The notes beneath the pieces were generated by a model. That model was given only the letters and a program-made list of their open reading frames with translations, was not told the DNA's origin and searched no databases. The position numbers and the translations under genes are program-made. A stretch of 7,084 nt of DNA from Eubacterium sp. (GTDB taxonomy: Bacteria; Bacillota_A; Clostridia; Peptostreptococcales; Anaerovoracaceae), in contig JAETSS010000065.1 in assembly GCA_021769545.1 (NCBI GenBank), positions 1 through 7,084 on the forward strand. Direction: 5' to 3'. Below are positions 1-6,576 of this stretch, piece by piece. Positions within the stretch are counted from its first letter, which is position 1. Each line of letters starts with the position of its first letter.

Positions 1-801
1 AGCGATGTATATAATATCAACAATTCCGGCGGGGCTCCCGTAAAGGTGTCGGATGATACCGTTGCCGTGATAGAGGACGGTCTGATGATGCGAGACATTT
101 CTCAAGGAAAATTCGACATAACCGTGGGCCGTCTTAGCGAGATGTGGAACTTTACGGGAGTTGCGCCCAAGGTCCCTCAGCAGACGGATATAGAAGAAGC
201 CGTCGCTCATGTAAATTATAAAAATGTAGAGGTGGACGGCAATACCGTCAACCTCAGTGATCCCGATGCGGACATAGATCTGGGAGGCATAGCCAAGGGC
301 TATATCGCAGACAGGATAGAAGAGCTTTTGACGGATAAAGGCGTGGAGTCGGCAATAATCAACCTGGGCGGCAATGTGGTGGTCATCGGCTCAAAGGACG
401 GAGGTAAGCCGTGGAAAGTAGGCATCGAGCGGCCATACAGCGACAGAACCCAGCTTATGGGAGCCGTAGAGGCGAAGGATGCGACGCTGGTAACGTCGGG
501 GATATATGAGAGGAAGTTCGAGGAAAACGGCGTGTTGTACCATCATGTGCTGGACCCCGACACGGGATATCCTGCGGATACGGATCTGGAATCGGTGACC
601 ATCATGGCGAAAAAGGGCAATTCGGCCTTTTGCGACGGACTGTCAACTACGTGTCTGATGCTAGGCAGTGAAAAAGCTCAGGCTCTGATAGAGCAACTGC
701 AAAAAAAATATCCGAAAATGGGTCTTGAAGCGGCATTTATTGACAAAGCTGATAATATGGTGCAAACTGAGGGTATGAATATACAGTCGACGGAAGAGTA
801 A
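1..801 (+). CDS. apbE: FAD:protein FMN transferase (ApbE family), 5' end outside window
   Basis: ApbE enzymes move FMN from FAD onto a Ser/Thr of target flavoproteins (Rnf/Nqr subunits, extracellular reductases), using Mg2+, usually on the outer face of the membrane. The frame is open from base 1, so the 5' end, including any signal peptide or lipobox, is missing; 266 codons are visible against a usual total of about 300-350. Counting visible codons: SDVYNIN at 1-7 is the family's early motif; GKFDITVG at 36-43; LGGIAKGY at 94-101, the FAD-binding core; INLGGN at 120-125; HHVLDPDTGYP at 181-191; and CDGLST at 211-216, where Asp212 and Thr216 match the metal-binding Asp-x3-Thr. All expected motifs are intact. 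GTG at 46 is not the start, since homology continues upstream of it. It is followed 14 bases later by the glycosyltransferase gene. No flavinylation target is visible in the window, so the substrate is unknown. Family assignment is very secure. Confidence 0.95.
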   Translation, partial: SDVYNINNSGGAPVKVSDDTVAVIEDGLMMRDISQGKFDITVGRLSEMWNFTGVAPKVPQQTDIEEAVAHVNYKNVEVDGNTVNLSDPDADIDLGGIAKGYIADRIEELLTDKGVESAIINLGGNVVVIGSKDGGKPWKVGIERPYSDRTQLMGAVEAKDATLVTSGIYERKFEENGVLYHHVLDPDTGYPADTDLESVTIMAKKGNSAFCDGLSTTCLMLGSEKAQALIEQLQKKYPKMGLEAAFIDKADNMVQTEGMNIQSTEE

Positions 802-802
802 C

Positions 803-807
803 GGAGG
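803..807 (+). promoter_or_regulatory. Ribosome binding site fixing a CTG start for the glycosyltransferase
   Basis: A full GGAGG lies two bases after the apbE stop and eight bases before CTG 816. No ATG, GTG or TTG occurs in the glycosyltransferase frame between the upstream in-frame stop (TGA 768-770) and ATG 861, which is 53 bases beyond this site. The spacing and the protein homology both point to CTG 816 as the start codon. Confidence 0.75.
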
Positions 808-815
808 ACAGAACG

Positions 816-1769
816 CTGAAAACCATAGATATAATAGTTCCCTGCTATAACGAAGGTCAGATGATAGACCGGTTTTTCCGGGAAGTGAGAAAGGTGACGG
901 ATGCCATAGAAGGATATTCGTTTCAATATATATTCGTAGACGACGGGAGCGACGACGACACCCTTGTGAAGATAAAAGCGCTGGACGCAGGCGGCTGGGT
1001 GAAATACATCTCATTCAGCCGTAATTTCGGCAAGGAGGCTGCCATGTATGCAGGCCTTCGTGCTTCCCGGGGAGACTTTGCCGTTGTCATGGATGCCGAT
1101 CTGCAGCATCCGCCCCGGCTTCTCATAGAGATGATAAGAACCATAGAGGAGACAGGCTGTGACAGCTGTGCGGCGAGACGCGTCTCCCGGAAGGGCGAGC
1201 CGCCATTGCGCAGCATATTTGCCAGAGCCTTTTACAGGATAATGCGAAGATACAGCGACATAGAGATCGTGGACGGCGCAGTGGATTTCAGGATGATGAA
1301 CAGGCGTATGGTAAAGGCTATAGTCAGCATGCCGGAAACCCAGCGCTTTTCAAAGGGGCTCTTCGCATGGGTAGGATTCGATACGAGATGGGTGGAATTC
1401 GAAAATGTCAAAAGGGTCTCAGGTGAAAGCAAATGGTCAGTATGGAGCCTGACGAAATATGCGGTAGACGGCTTCATAGATTTCGCGGTATCTCCGCTGA
1501 AATTCGTGGGGGTCATGGGCGGCATCACCGCGTTCGTATCTTTTATATATTTTGTATTTGAAATACTGAAAACGCTGATACAGGGCAAGGATACTCCCGG
1601 ATACGCCTCCACCATCTGCCTGATACTGTTTTTCGGAGGGCTGATAACGGCCATACTGAGCCTTATGGGAGAATATATAGGAAGGATGTACATGGAGACC
1701 AAGAGACGGCCCGTATATATAGAAAAGGAAAGCAACATAGATGAAGATCAAAGGATTTCTCAGTCGTAA
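816..1769 (+). CDS. Polyprenyl-phosphate glycosyltransferase, GT2 family (GtrB/CsbB/DPM1-like), apparent CTG start
   Basis: Predicted to transfer a sugar from a nucleotide sugar to undecaprenyl phosphate at the inner face of the membrane. With the CTG start the protein has 317 residues and begins MKTIDIIVPCYNE, the first beta strand and nucleotide-binding motif of GT2 enzymes; starting at ATG 861 would delete it. Further motifs: VDDGSDD at 41-47, the metal-binding DAD at 93-95 followed by LQHPP, a catalytic domain to about 220, then two membrane helices at about 230-252 and 262-285. The end, GEYIGRMYMETKRRP, is the typical GtrB/CsbB C-terminus. Length is normal for the family. The last 29 bases overlap yfhO, implying translational coupling. 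In Bacillus subtilis the csbB-yfhO pair has the same order and is tied to lipoteichoic acid glycosylation. The sugar (Glc, GlcNAc or other) cannot be read from sequence. Confidence 0.9.
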   Translation: MKTIDIIVPCYNEGQMIDRFFREVRKVTDAIEGYSFQYIFVDDGSDDDTLVKIKALDAGGWVKYISFSRNFGKEAAMYAGLRASRGDFAVVMDADLQHPPRLLIEMIRTIEETGCDSCAARRVSRKGEPPLRSIFARAFYRIMRRYSDIEIVDGAVDFRMMNRRMVKAIVSMPETQRFSKGLFAWVGFDTRWVEFENVKRVSGESKWSVWSLTKYAVDGFIDFAVSPLKFVGVMGGITAFVSFIYFVFEILKTLIQGKDTPGYASTICLILFFGGLITAILSLMGEYIGRMYMETKRRPVYIEKESNIDEDQRISQS

Positions 1770-4395
1770 CAAGTTAATTTTCGCATCGTTTTTCCTGCCG
1801 GTACTGCTTATGATGATAGCATTTGCCGTTACGGGGATATATCCCATGGGGGAAAACCAGATAGCGGTCATAGACATGTATCATCAGTACGTGCCCTTTT
1901 TAAGCGAGCTGCAGTACAAGCTGCAGGAAGGCGGCAGCCTGTTTTACACGTGGAACGGAGCGGGCGGCAGCAACTTCTGGAACCTGATGGCATATTACGG
2001 AGCCAGTCCGCTCAATATACTGCTGGCGCTGTTTCCGAAGAAGTTCATAATGGAGGGCGTGACCGTCATACTTCTCATCAAGATAGGTCTTGCCGGAAGC
2101 TTCATGGCTATATACCTGAAATATCTCGACAGGACATGTGATGGGGCCGTGGTGGCCTTTGCGACGCTCTATGCGCTGAATTCATATGTGATGGCGTACT
2201 ACTGGTGCATCATGTGGCTGGATGCGGTGGTACTGTTGCCACTTTGCATACTGGGACTCAACAGACTGATGGACGAGGGCAAAGCCGTCATGTATACGGT
2301 ATGTCTGGCACTTACCGTGTTCTGCAATTACTATATAGCCATAATGGTATGCATCTTTATAATGTTCTATTATCCTGCGCTGTATTTCATAAGGGTAAGG
2401 CGCGGCGGTCTGAAAAGGTGCGCTGTGACGACAGGAAAAGCCGTGGGCTTTTCGCTTTTAGGTGTAGTCATGGCTTCCGTCATGCTGCTGCCTACATATA
2501 TCAGCATGCAGGAAACGTATTATATTTCCGCGGAGATGCCGGAGGATCTGATGTTTTACAACGACGCCCTGGATCTGCTGAACCAGCTGCTGCCGTACAG
2601 CGAGCTGACCTACAGGGAAGGGCTCCCGAATCTCTACTGCGGTATATTAGTGGTGATACTGCTGGTATTCTATATGATAAGCAGATCCATAAGCCTCAGG
2701 GAAAAACTCATCAACGGGCTTTTCCTCCTGTTCATGTTTTTTAGCCTCAATATAAACAAGCTGGACTTCATATGGCATGGACTTCATTTTCCGAATCAGC
2801 TGCCTTACAGATATACCTTCGTCATATGCTTCGTGCTGATAACCATGGCGTACAAGGCCTTTCGCAGGTTCAACGAGATCGATGCAAAATCGGTATGGAT
2901 GGTCCTGCTGTCAGGCGCCGGATATTATCTGGTGGCGCAGAAGCTGCTGACGGACCACATCGACGATATGACACTGTTCTTCTACGGAGGTATGGCATGG
3001 CTGCTGCTTTATTGCGTCGTGATGATGATATACAAAAAAGGCATAATAAGGCGGGATGCTTTCGTGCTGCTGATAGCAGTGCTCATCGCATCGGAAATGA
3101 CCTCCGTATCGTGCACCTCTTTCCATACCATAGGGAATACGCAGCGTGCATCGTATTTTGAAAATTACAGCGACGTCACTGCCCTGGCGGAGAAAAGCAA
3201 AGAAGAGTTTGCAAGAACCGAGATAGACTATAATTATATACTCAACTGTCCTGCGCTGTATCATTACAGGGGAATGTCGCAGTTCTCGTCATCCATCAAT
3301 GCCAATACCACAGCTCTGATGGAGAAGATAGGTCTGGAGGGAGAACCGGGCAAGAACAGGTTCAACTACAATCAGACGGATCCTGTCACTAACGCCATGC
3401 TCAACATACGGTATATGATAACGAAAAATCTGCCTCTTGATGATAAAGACTTCACTTTGGTGGACAGCTCGGGGAATTCAAACCTGTATGAGAGCAGGTA
3501 TCCGCTGTCCATAGGATATATGACGGCAGATTCCATCAGGACCTGGGACACTCACAGCGAGAACCCTTTCGAGGTGCTTGACAGCTATGTGAGGGCGGCC
3601 ACGTCCAACAGGTATGATAAGGTATTCGAGCCTGCGGCGGCGCCCGTCATATCATCCGATAATATGATGGTCACTCAGGATTCCGACGGCAGGATAATTA
3701 CGGAGACGGAAGACGAGACAAGAGAAGCCGAGGTGGTGCTTGAATACAAGGCGGACAAGACACAGAAATACTATGTGTTCGTAGAGGCTGCAGGAGCTGA
3801 GGAGATACTTGTGGATGTCAGCGATGAGGAAAAGGATCAGCTGGGTATAAGAAGCGACTGCGGCTCCATTGTCAACATAGGAGAGATCAAGGCGGGAGAG
3901 ACCTTCGACATAACTGTGAGCTTCGAGGAAGGTCAGTCGGGAGACATAAAGAGCCATGTCTGCACGCTGGATTACGATGCGTGGGATGCCGCATATGATA
4001 TAATCTCCCAGAGTATGATGCAGGTGACGGACAGCGGTGATGCTCATATCCGCGGAACCGTCGATGCCGGTGATGGCGGAGTCCTCGTGACATCCATACC
4101 GTATGAATACGGCTGGACGCTTAAGGTGGACGGCAGCAAGAGGGAGATCAACGAGCTGACGGGAGGTGTGTTCATTTCCACCGATCTGAGCGAAGGCGTA
4201 CATGAAATAGAGCTTAGTTTCAGACCTCCCGGTATCATCACAGGCGCTGCCATAAGCGTACTGGCGATACTGCTATTGGCAGCTTATACCCTCATAAGAA
4301 GGATCGGTCTCAGATCGCTGCTCGCCAGGTATCTGTCAGATCCTCAAGGAGCTGAGGGATCTCAGCAAGAGGGATCTGATTGTAATAGAACATAA
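1741..4395 (+). CDS. yfhO: YfhO-family multi-pass membrane protein, probable GT-C-type surface glycosyltransferase
   Basis: An 884-residue integral membrane protein of normal YfhO length. A first helix (about 12-34) is followed by the conserved MGENQIAVIDMYHQYVPF at 36-53; Asp45 sits where GT-C enzymes keep the catalytic Asp in the first outer loop. About a dozen hydrophobic helices follow to about residue 465, then a large outer domain with the YfhO-typical C-terminal pattern (IPYEYGW, VDG, GGVF, GVHEIELSFRPPG) and a last helix at about 832-855. YfhO proteins are thought to take the sugar from the lipid carrier made by the partner GT2 and attach it to a cell-envelope polymer, lipoteichoic acid in B. 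subtilis. The ATG lies inside the upstream GT2 gene, with AAGGA at 1725-1729. The final 28 codons overlap the opposite-strand regulator gene. The acceptor polymer is inferred from relatives only. Confidence 0.9.
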   Translation: MKIKGFLSRNKLIFASFFLPVLLMMIAFAVTGIYPMGENQIAVIDMYHQYVPFLSELQYKLQEGGSLFYTWNGAGGSNFWNLMAYYGASPLNILLALFPKKFIMEGVTVILLIKIGLAGSFMAIYLKYLDRTCDGAVVAFATLYALNSYVMAYYWCIMWLDAVVLLPLCILGLNRLMDEGKAVMYTVCLALTVFCNYYIAIMVCIFIMFYYPALYFIRVRRGGLKRCAVTTGKAVGFSLLGVVMASVMLLPTYISMQETYYISAEMPEDLMFYNDALDLLNQLLPYSELTYREGLPNLYCGILVVILLVFYMISRSISLREKLINGLFLLFMFFSLNINKLDFIWHGLHFPNQLPYRYTFVICFVLITMAYKAFRRFNEIDAKSVWMVLLSGAGYYLVAQKLLTDHIDDMTLFFYGGMAWLLLYCVVMMIYKKGIIRRDAFVLLIAVLIASEMTSVSCTSFHTIGNTQRASYFENYSDVTALAEKSKEEFARTEIDYNYILNCPALYHYRGMSQFSSSINANTTALMEKIGLEGEPGKNRFNYNQTDPVTNAMLNIRYMITKNLPLDDKDFTLVDSSGNSNLYESRYPLSIGYMTADSIRTWDTHSENPFEVLDSYVRAATSNRYDKVFEPAAAPVISSDNMMVTQDSDGRIITETEDETREAEVVLEYKADKTQKYYVFVEAAGAEEILVDVSDEEKDQLGIRSDCGSIVNIGEIKAGETFDITVSFEEGQSGDIKSHVCTLDYDAWDAAYDIISQSMMQVTDSGDAHIRGTVDAGDGGVLVTSIPYEYGWTLKVDGSKREINELTGGVFISTDLSEGVHEIELSFRPPGIITGAAISVLAILLLAAYTLIRRIGLRSLLARYLSDPQGAEGSQQEGSDCNRT

Positions 4396-5698
4396 GCATA
4401 TCGTTTTCCAATGCAACGAGAGGGAGGCCGAGATCTTCGGCTTCCTTTTTCAATGTATCGATGCTTTTCGGTGAGTGCACCTTGAGGATGATGTTTATCC
4501 CCGAGGATGTGTTCCTGACCTCTATGAAGTTGTGTGCTTTTTTTGCGAATACATCTGTTACGGCATCCAGCTTCTGGGAATACAGCTTGCGGAGCTTCTT
4601 TATATGGGTCTGGTAATTGCCCGTCTCCATGAATATGGCCAGTGTAAGCTGTTCCAGCTTGGAGCATGTCTGAGAATAGTCGCGGGCCATCGAAGAAAAC
4701 AGCTGTGCCATTTCCTCCGGCAGGACCATATAGCTGATCTTTACAGCGGCAAACAGGGTGCTGGAAAATGACCCCAGATATATCACGTGATCGTTGTTTT
4801 CCAGACTCTTGAGGGCGGGTATCGGTCGTCCGAAATATCTTAACTCGCTGTCGTAGTCGTCTTCGATGATATAGCTGTCGTTTTCCATTGCCCAGTTGAT
4901 GAGCTCGTACCGTCTGCCGATGGGCATTACGGCTCCCGTAAAGGCGTGGTTCGAAGGGCTGACATAGGCGGCGGTCCTGATATTGGTAGGCAGCTTTTCA
5001 AGGATGAGTCCGTCGGAGGCAACGTCTACGGGTGTTATGGCAAAGCCTCTGTCGCGGAAGATGTTACGGACGGGCATGTAGCCCGGATGCTCGAGGGCCA
5101 CGTGTTCGATGCCCATTTTTCTCAGGATAGTCGCCAGATGATTTGTGATCTGCTGAGTACCGGCTCCGATTATTATCTGCTGAGGGCTGCATGATACGCC
5201 TCTGGAAACGTATAGGTATTTGGCGATCTCTGTTCTCAGCATGGCTTCCCCCTGAGGATCGCTCTCGAAGAAGAGGGCTGATGGGTACTCGTTGATGACT
5301 CTGTTCATACATTTTTTCCATTTGTTGAAGTCGAAACAGTCGGGGTCGTATTTATATGCCGATGGCGTGAAATACAGCGTGCTTTCAGGGGAAGGCACTT
5401 GCATCGACAAAATTTCCTTTTTTTCAGGTACAGTTTTTTTTGAGTGGGAAAAGACCCTGCTGACATAGTATCCGGACTGGGCCTTGCTGTATATGTAGCC
5501 CTCCACGAGAAGCTGGTTGTAGCACTGCTCGATGGTGGTGATGCTGAGATCCGTTGATTTGGAAAGGGAGCGCAGGGACGGCAGCTTTTCATCCTCCATG
5601 ATATCTCCTCGCAGAATAGCGTCCTTTATGTAATCGTAGATCTGCAGATAATACGGTTTTTTGCGGCTCTCGTCGAGCACGGGAAGTATGGCTTTCAT
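4310..5698 (-). CDS. MocR/PdxR-like transcription regulator: GntR winged helix fused to aminotransferase fold, with PLP-site Lys replaced by Ser
   Basis: 462 residues, the usual MocR length. Residues 13-80 form a GntR-type winged helix (PYYLQIYDYIK, the LPSLRSLS turn, then the wing ending GYYVSRV). Residues about 110-462 form a fold-type I aminotransferase domain: GAGTQQ, HPGY at 204-207, SPSNHAFTG, EDDYDSE at 279-285 carrying the Asp that contacts the PLP ring nitrogen, and GSFSSTLF around 313. In most MocR proteins the last motif is SFSK, with Lys forming the Schiff base; here codon 4760-4762 gives Ser313, and the nearest Lys is 320. The protein may bind PLP without an internal aldimine, or sense another ligand. 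ATG 5698 has a CTCCTT-complement ribosome site seven bases upstream. It is divergent from an ECF S component, so it probably controls that gene and itself. Its last 86 bases overlap yfhO. Confidence 0.9.
   Translation of the reverse strand: MKAILPVLDESRKKPYYLQIYDYIKDAILRGDIMEDEKLPSLRSLSKSTDLSITTIEQCYNQLLVEGYIYSKAQSGYYVSRVFSHSKKTVPEKKEILSMQVPSPESTLYFTPSAYKYDPDCFDFNKWKKCMNRVINEYPSALFFESDPQGEAMLRTEIAKYLYVSRGVSCSPQQIIIGAGTQQITNHLATILRKMGIEHVALEHPGYMPVRNIFRDRGFAITPVDVASDGLILEKLPTNIRTAAYVSPSNHAFTGAVMPIGRRYELINWAMENDSYIIEDDYDSELRYFGRPIPALKSLENNDHVIYLGSFSSTLFAAVKISYMVLPEEMAQLFSSMARDYSQTCSKLEQLTLAIFMETGNYQTHIKKLRKLYSQKLDAVTDVFAKKAHNFIEVRNTSSGINIILKVHSPKSIDTLKKEAEDLGLPLVALENDMLMFYYNQIPLAEIPQLLEDLTDTWRAAI
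4337..4378. repeat. Nested inverted repeat within the convergent gene overlap
   Basis: Outer arms CAGATCC (4337-4343) and GGATCTG (4372-4378) pair perfectly. Inside lies GCTGAG (4351-4356), loop GGAT, CTCAGC (4361-4366), a six-pair stem with a four-base loop. The whole element falls in codons of both yfhO and the regulator. No T-tract follows on either strand, so it is not a standard intrinsic terminator. It could weakly pause convergent transcripts or be coding coincidence. Confidence 0.4.
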
Positions 5699-5705
5699 AT
5701 CAAAA

Positions 5706-5711
5706 CTCCTT
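5706..5711 (-). promoter_or_regulatory. Ribosome binding site of the MocR-like regulator
   Basis: Read on the - strand this is AAGGAG, seven bases before the ATG at 5698. It confirms that start over any internal ATG and keeps the whole winged helix. Confidence 0.85.
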
Positions 5712-5722
5712 ACTGTTATTAT

Positions 5723-5738
5723 AAAAATAATTATTTTT
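5723..5738. repeat. Perfect 16-base AT palindrome in the divergent intergenic region
   Basis: AAAAATAATTATTTTT is fully self-complementary. It lies in the regulator's predicted untranslated leader, next to a second inverted repeat. Composition is nearly all A/T, so chance is possible. It could be an auxiliary regulator site or a promoter-proximal AT element. Confidence 0.4.
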
Positions 5739-5758
5739 GTATATTAATTTATATACAA
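5737..5758. promoter_or_regulatory. Candidate operator: perfect inverted repeat TTGTATAT-N6-ATATACAA
   Basis: Eight-base arms (5737-5744 and 5751-5758) pair without mismatch around a six-base spacer; a 22-base dyad between divergent genes is typical of a site for a dimeric regulator. It overlaps the candidate -35 of the transporter promoter and falls just downstream of the predicted start of regulator transcription, so one bound dimer could control both genes. Assignment to the neighbouring MocR-like protein is inference from position. Confidence 0.55.
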
Positions 5759-5775
5759 TTTTCATGTATTATAGT
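5748..5775 (+). promoter_or_regulatory. Weak candidate promoter for the ECF S component
   Basis: TTTATA (5748-5753), 16 bases, TATAGT (5770-5775). The -10 matches five of six consensus bases; the -35 is poor and overlaps the candidate operator. In an AT-rich stretch other pairings are possible, for example TATTAT at 5767-5772 as -10. Confidence 0.35.
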
Positions 5776-5801
5776 ATACGACAAAATCCACGCGCTGGCA
5801 A
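5773..5801 (-). promoter_or_regulatory. Candidate sigma-A-type promoter of the MocR-like regulator
   Basis: On the - strand TTGCCA (5801-5796) is followed after exactly 17 bases by TATACT (5778-5773), a good housekeeping promoter. Transcription would start near 5766, giving a leader of roughly 65 bases that contains both inverted repeats. It is back-to-back with the transporter promoter region. Confidence 0.5.
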
Positions 5802-5825
5802 TGCTCGCTTGCCGGAGGTTTGGCA
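5795..5825 (+). promoter_or_regulatory. Possible switching hairpins in the transporter mRNA leader
   Basis: CTGGCAA (5795-5801) can pair with TTGCCGG (5809-5815), with one G-U pair, around a seven-base loop. Alternatively TGCC (5810-5813) can pair with GGCA (5822-5825), placing GGAGG (5814-5818) in the loop. The two cannot form together. The stems are short and match no riboswitch class known to me, so regulation here is only a possibility. Confidence 0.3.
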
Positions 5826-5827
5826 GA

Positions 5828-5863
5828 ATGTCATCGATCATAGTTTGGAAAGAGGTTTTATGA
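5828..5863 (+). CDS. Possible 11-residue leader peptide coupled to the ECF S component
   Basis: ATG 5828 has a full GGAGG (5814-5818) nine bases upstream, a better ribosome site than that of the transporter gene itself. The frame reads MSSIIVWKEVL, then TGA at 5861-5863, which overlaps the ATGATG start of the next gene. That layout is typical of translational coupling. The peptide resembles no family I know and shows no run of one amino acid as in classical attenuation leaders. It could be a non-functional start that merely guides ribosomes. Confidence 0.4.
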   Translation: MSSIIVWKEVL

Positions 5864-6435
5864 TGCAGGAAAGATCTAATACGTTTAAAATAGTGCTTAC
5901 AGGACTTATGATGTGTCTCGTCATGGTGGCGATATTGTTTATCAGGGTGCCTATCCCCTTCACCCAGGGGTACGTGCATATCGGTGATGCCATGGTGTTC
6001 TTATCGGTATTGGTGTTGGGATGGAAATACGGCGCACTGGCGGCGGCTCTCGGCGGGATGCTGGGAGATCTAGTCGGCGGATTTGCGGCATGGGCTCCGT
6101 GGACATTTGCCATCAAGGGTATAATGGCGCTGATACTGGGGCTCATGGTAATGGCGGCATCGAGAAAGGAAGATGCCGGCAGCACCAGGTTCATAGTCAT
6201 GGAGGTGATCGGTATGGTAATATCGGGAGTATTCATGACGGCGGCATATTATTTTGCGGAAGGTATAATGTACGGAAACTGGGTAACACCTATGCTCGGA
6301 GTACCATGGAACATAGGTCAGTTTGTAGTGGGTATGATACTGGCAGTGATCATAGCGACGGCACTTTGCAAGACTCCGGCCAGAAAATTCTTTACATACA
6401 GGCTTCCGGAGAAACAACAGGCAGTGGTTGAATAA
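5863..6435 (+). CDS. ECF transporter S component (substrate-binding membrane subunit), possibly for vitamin B6
   Basis: 190 hydrophobic residues with about six membrane helices (roughly 8-27, 41-55, 56-75, 80-99, 113-133, 150-172) and the S-component signature: the loop VPIPFTQGYVHIGDA at 29-43, then LGWKYGALAAALGGMLGDL and GGFAAWAPWTFAIKG. This fits the ECF-type riboflavin-transporter S superfamily. Such proteins bind a vitamin or cofactor precursor and dock on the shared EcfA/EcfA'/EcfT module, which is not here and presumably lies elsewhere. The start is ATG 5863 or 5860; AGAGG (5851-5855) is seven bases from the first and four from the second. Upstream in-frame codons reach TTG 5737, but that stretch is promoter DNA and unlike S components. 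The divergent MocR-like regulator suggests a B6 vitamer as substrate, as in predicted PdxR/PdxU pairs; riboflavin or hydroxymethylpyrimidine remain possible. Confidence 0.88.
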   Translation: MQERSNTFKIVLTGLMMCLVMVAILFIRVPIPFTQGYVHIGDAMVFLSVLVLGWKYGALAAALGGMLGDLVGGFAAWAPWTFAIKGIMALILGLMVMAASRKEDAGSTRFIVMEVIGMVISGVFMTAAYYFAEGIMYGNWVTPMLGVPWNIGQFVVGMILAVIIATALCKTPARKFFTYRLPEKQQAVVE

Positions 6436-6456
6436 AAATCGTTTAAATAGAGTTAT

Positions 6457-6497
6457 AGCCCCTGAGACAACTGAGGTCGGTGGTTCAGGGGCTTTTT
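6457..6497 (+). terminator. Intrinsic terminator of the ECF S component
   Basis: AGCCCCTGA (6457-6465) pairs perfectly with TCAGGGGCT (6485-6493), followed by a T run to 6497. It begins 21 bases after the transporter stop. The nine-pair GC-rich stem and U tract make it a strong rho-independent terminator; the loop is 19 bases. Confidence 0.92.
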
Positions 6498-6545
6498 AGT
6501 ACCCTAAAAGAGGTGCCGCAGAGAATCTTCTATGTAAACTACAAT

Positions 6546-6576
6546 GTCATTGTACAAAAAGCAAATGTACAATGAC
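6546..6576. repeat. Inverted repeat competing with the adjacent terminator stem
   Basis: GTCATTGTAC (6546-6555) and GTACAATGAC (6567-6576) are perfect ten-base arms around an 11-base spacer. The right arm shares 6567-6570 with the left arm of the neighbouring hairpin, so in a + strand transcript the two stems exclude each other, as in attenuators. No gene lies downstream on the + strand to benefit within the window. Confidence 0.55.

Noticed and set aside
46..48. GTG as the start of the ApbE gene
   Set aside because: The frame is open to base 1 and codons 1-15 match the family's SDV-x-x-IN region, so the gene is cut by the window edge.
701..708. Run of eight A residues in apbE as a slippage site
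   Set aside because: The reading frame and family alignment continue normally across it, and no alternative product is evident.
861..863. ATG 861 as the glycosyltransferase start
   Set aside because: It would remove the conserved first strand and YNE motif, and has no ribosome site near it.
4310..4395. Intrinsic terminator for yfhO or the regulator in their overlap
   Set aside because: The inverted repeat there is not followed by a T-tract on either strand.
5781..5860. Known vitamin riboswitch (FMN, TPP, THF, preQ1) before the S component
   Set aside because: The leader is too short and lacks the conserved bases of those classes.
5737..5862. Longer N-terminus of the S component from TTG 5737
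   Set aside because: The added residues come from AT-rich operator and promoter DNA, have no ribosome site and do not resemble S components.
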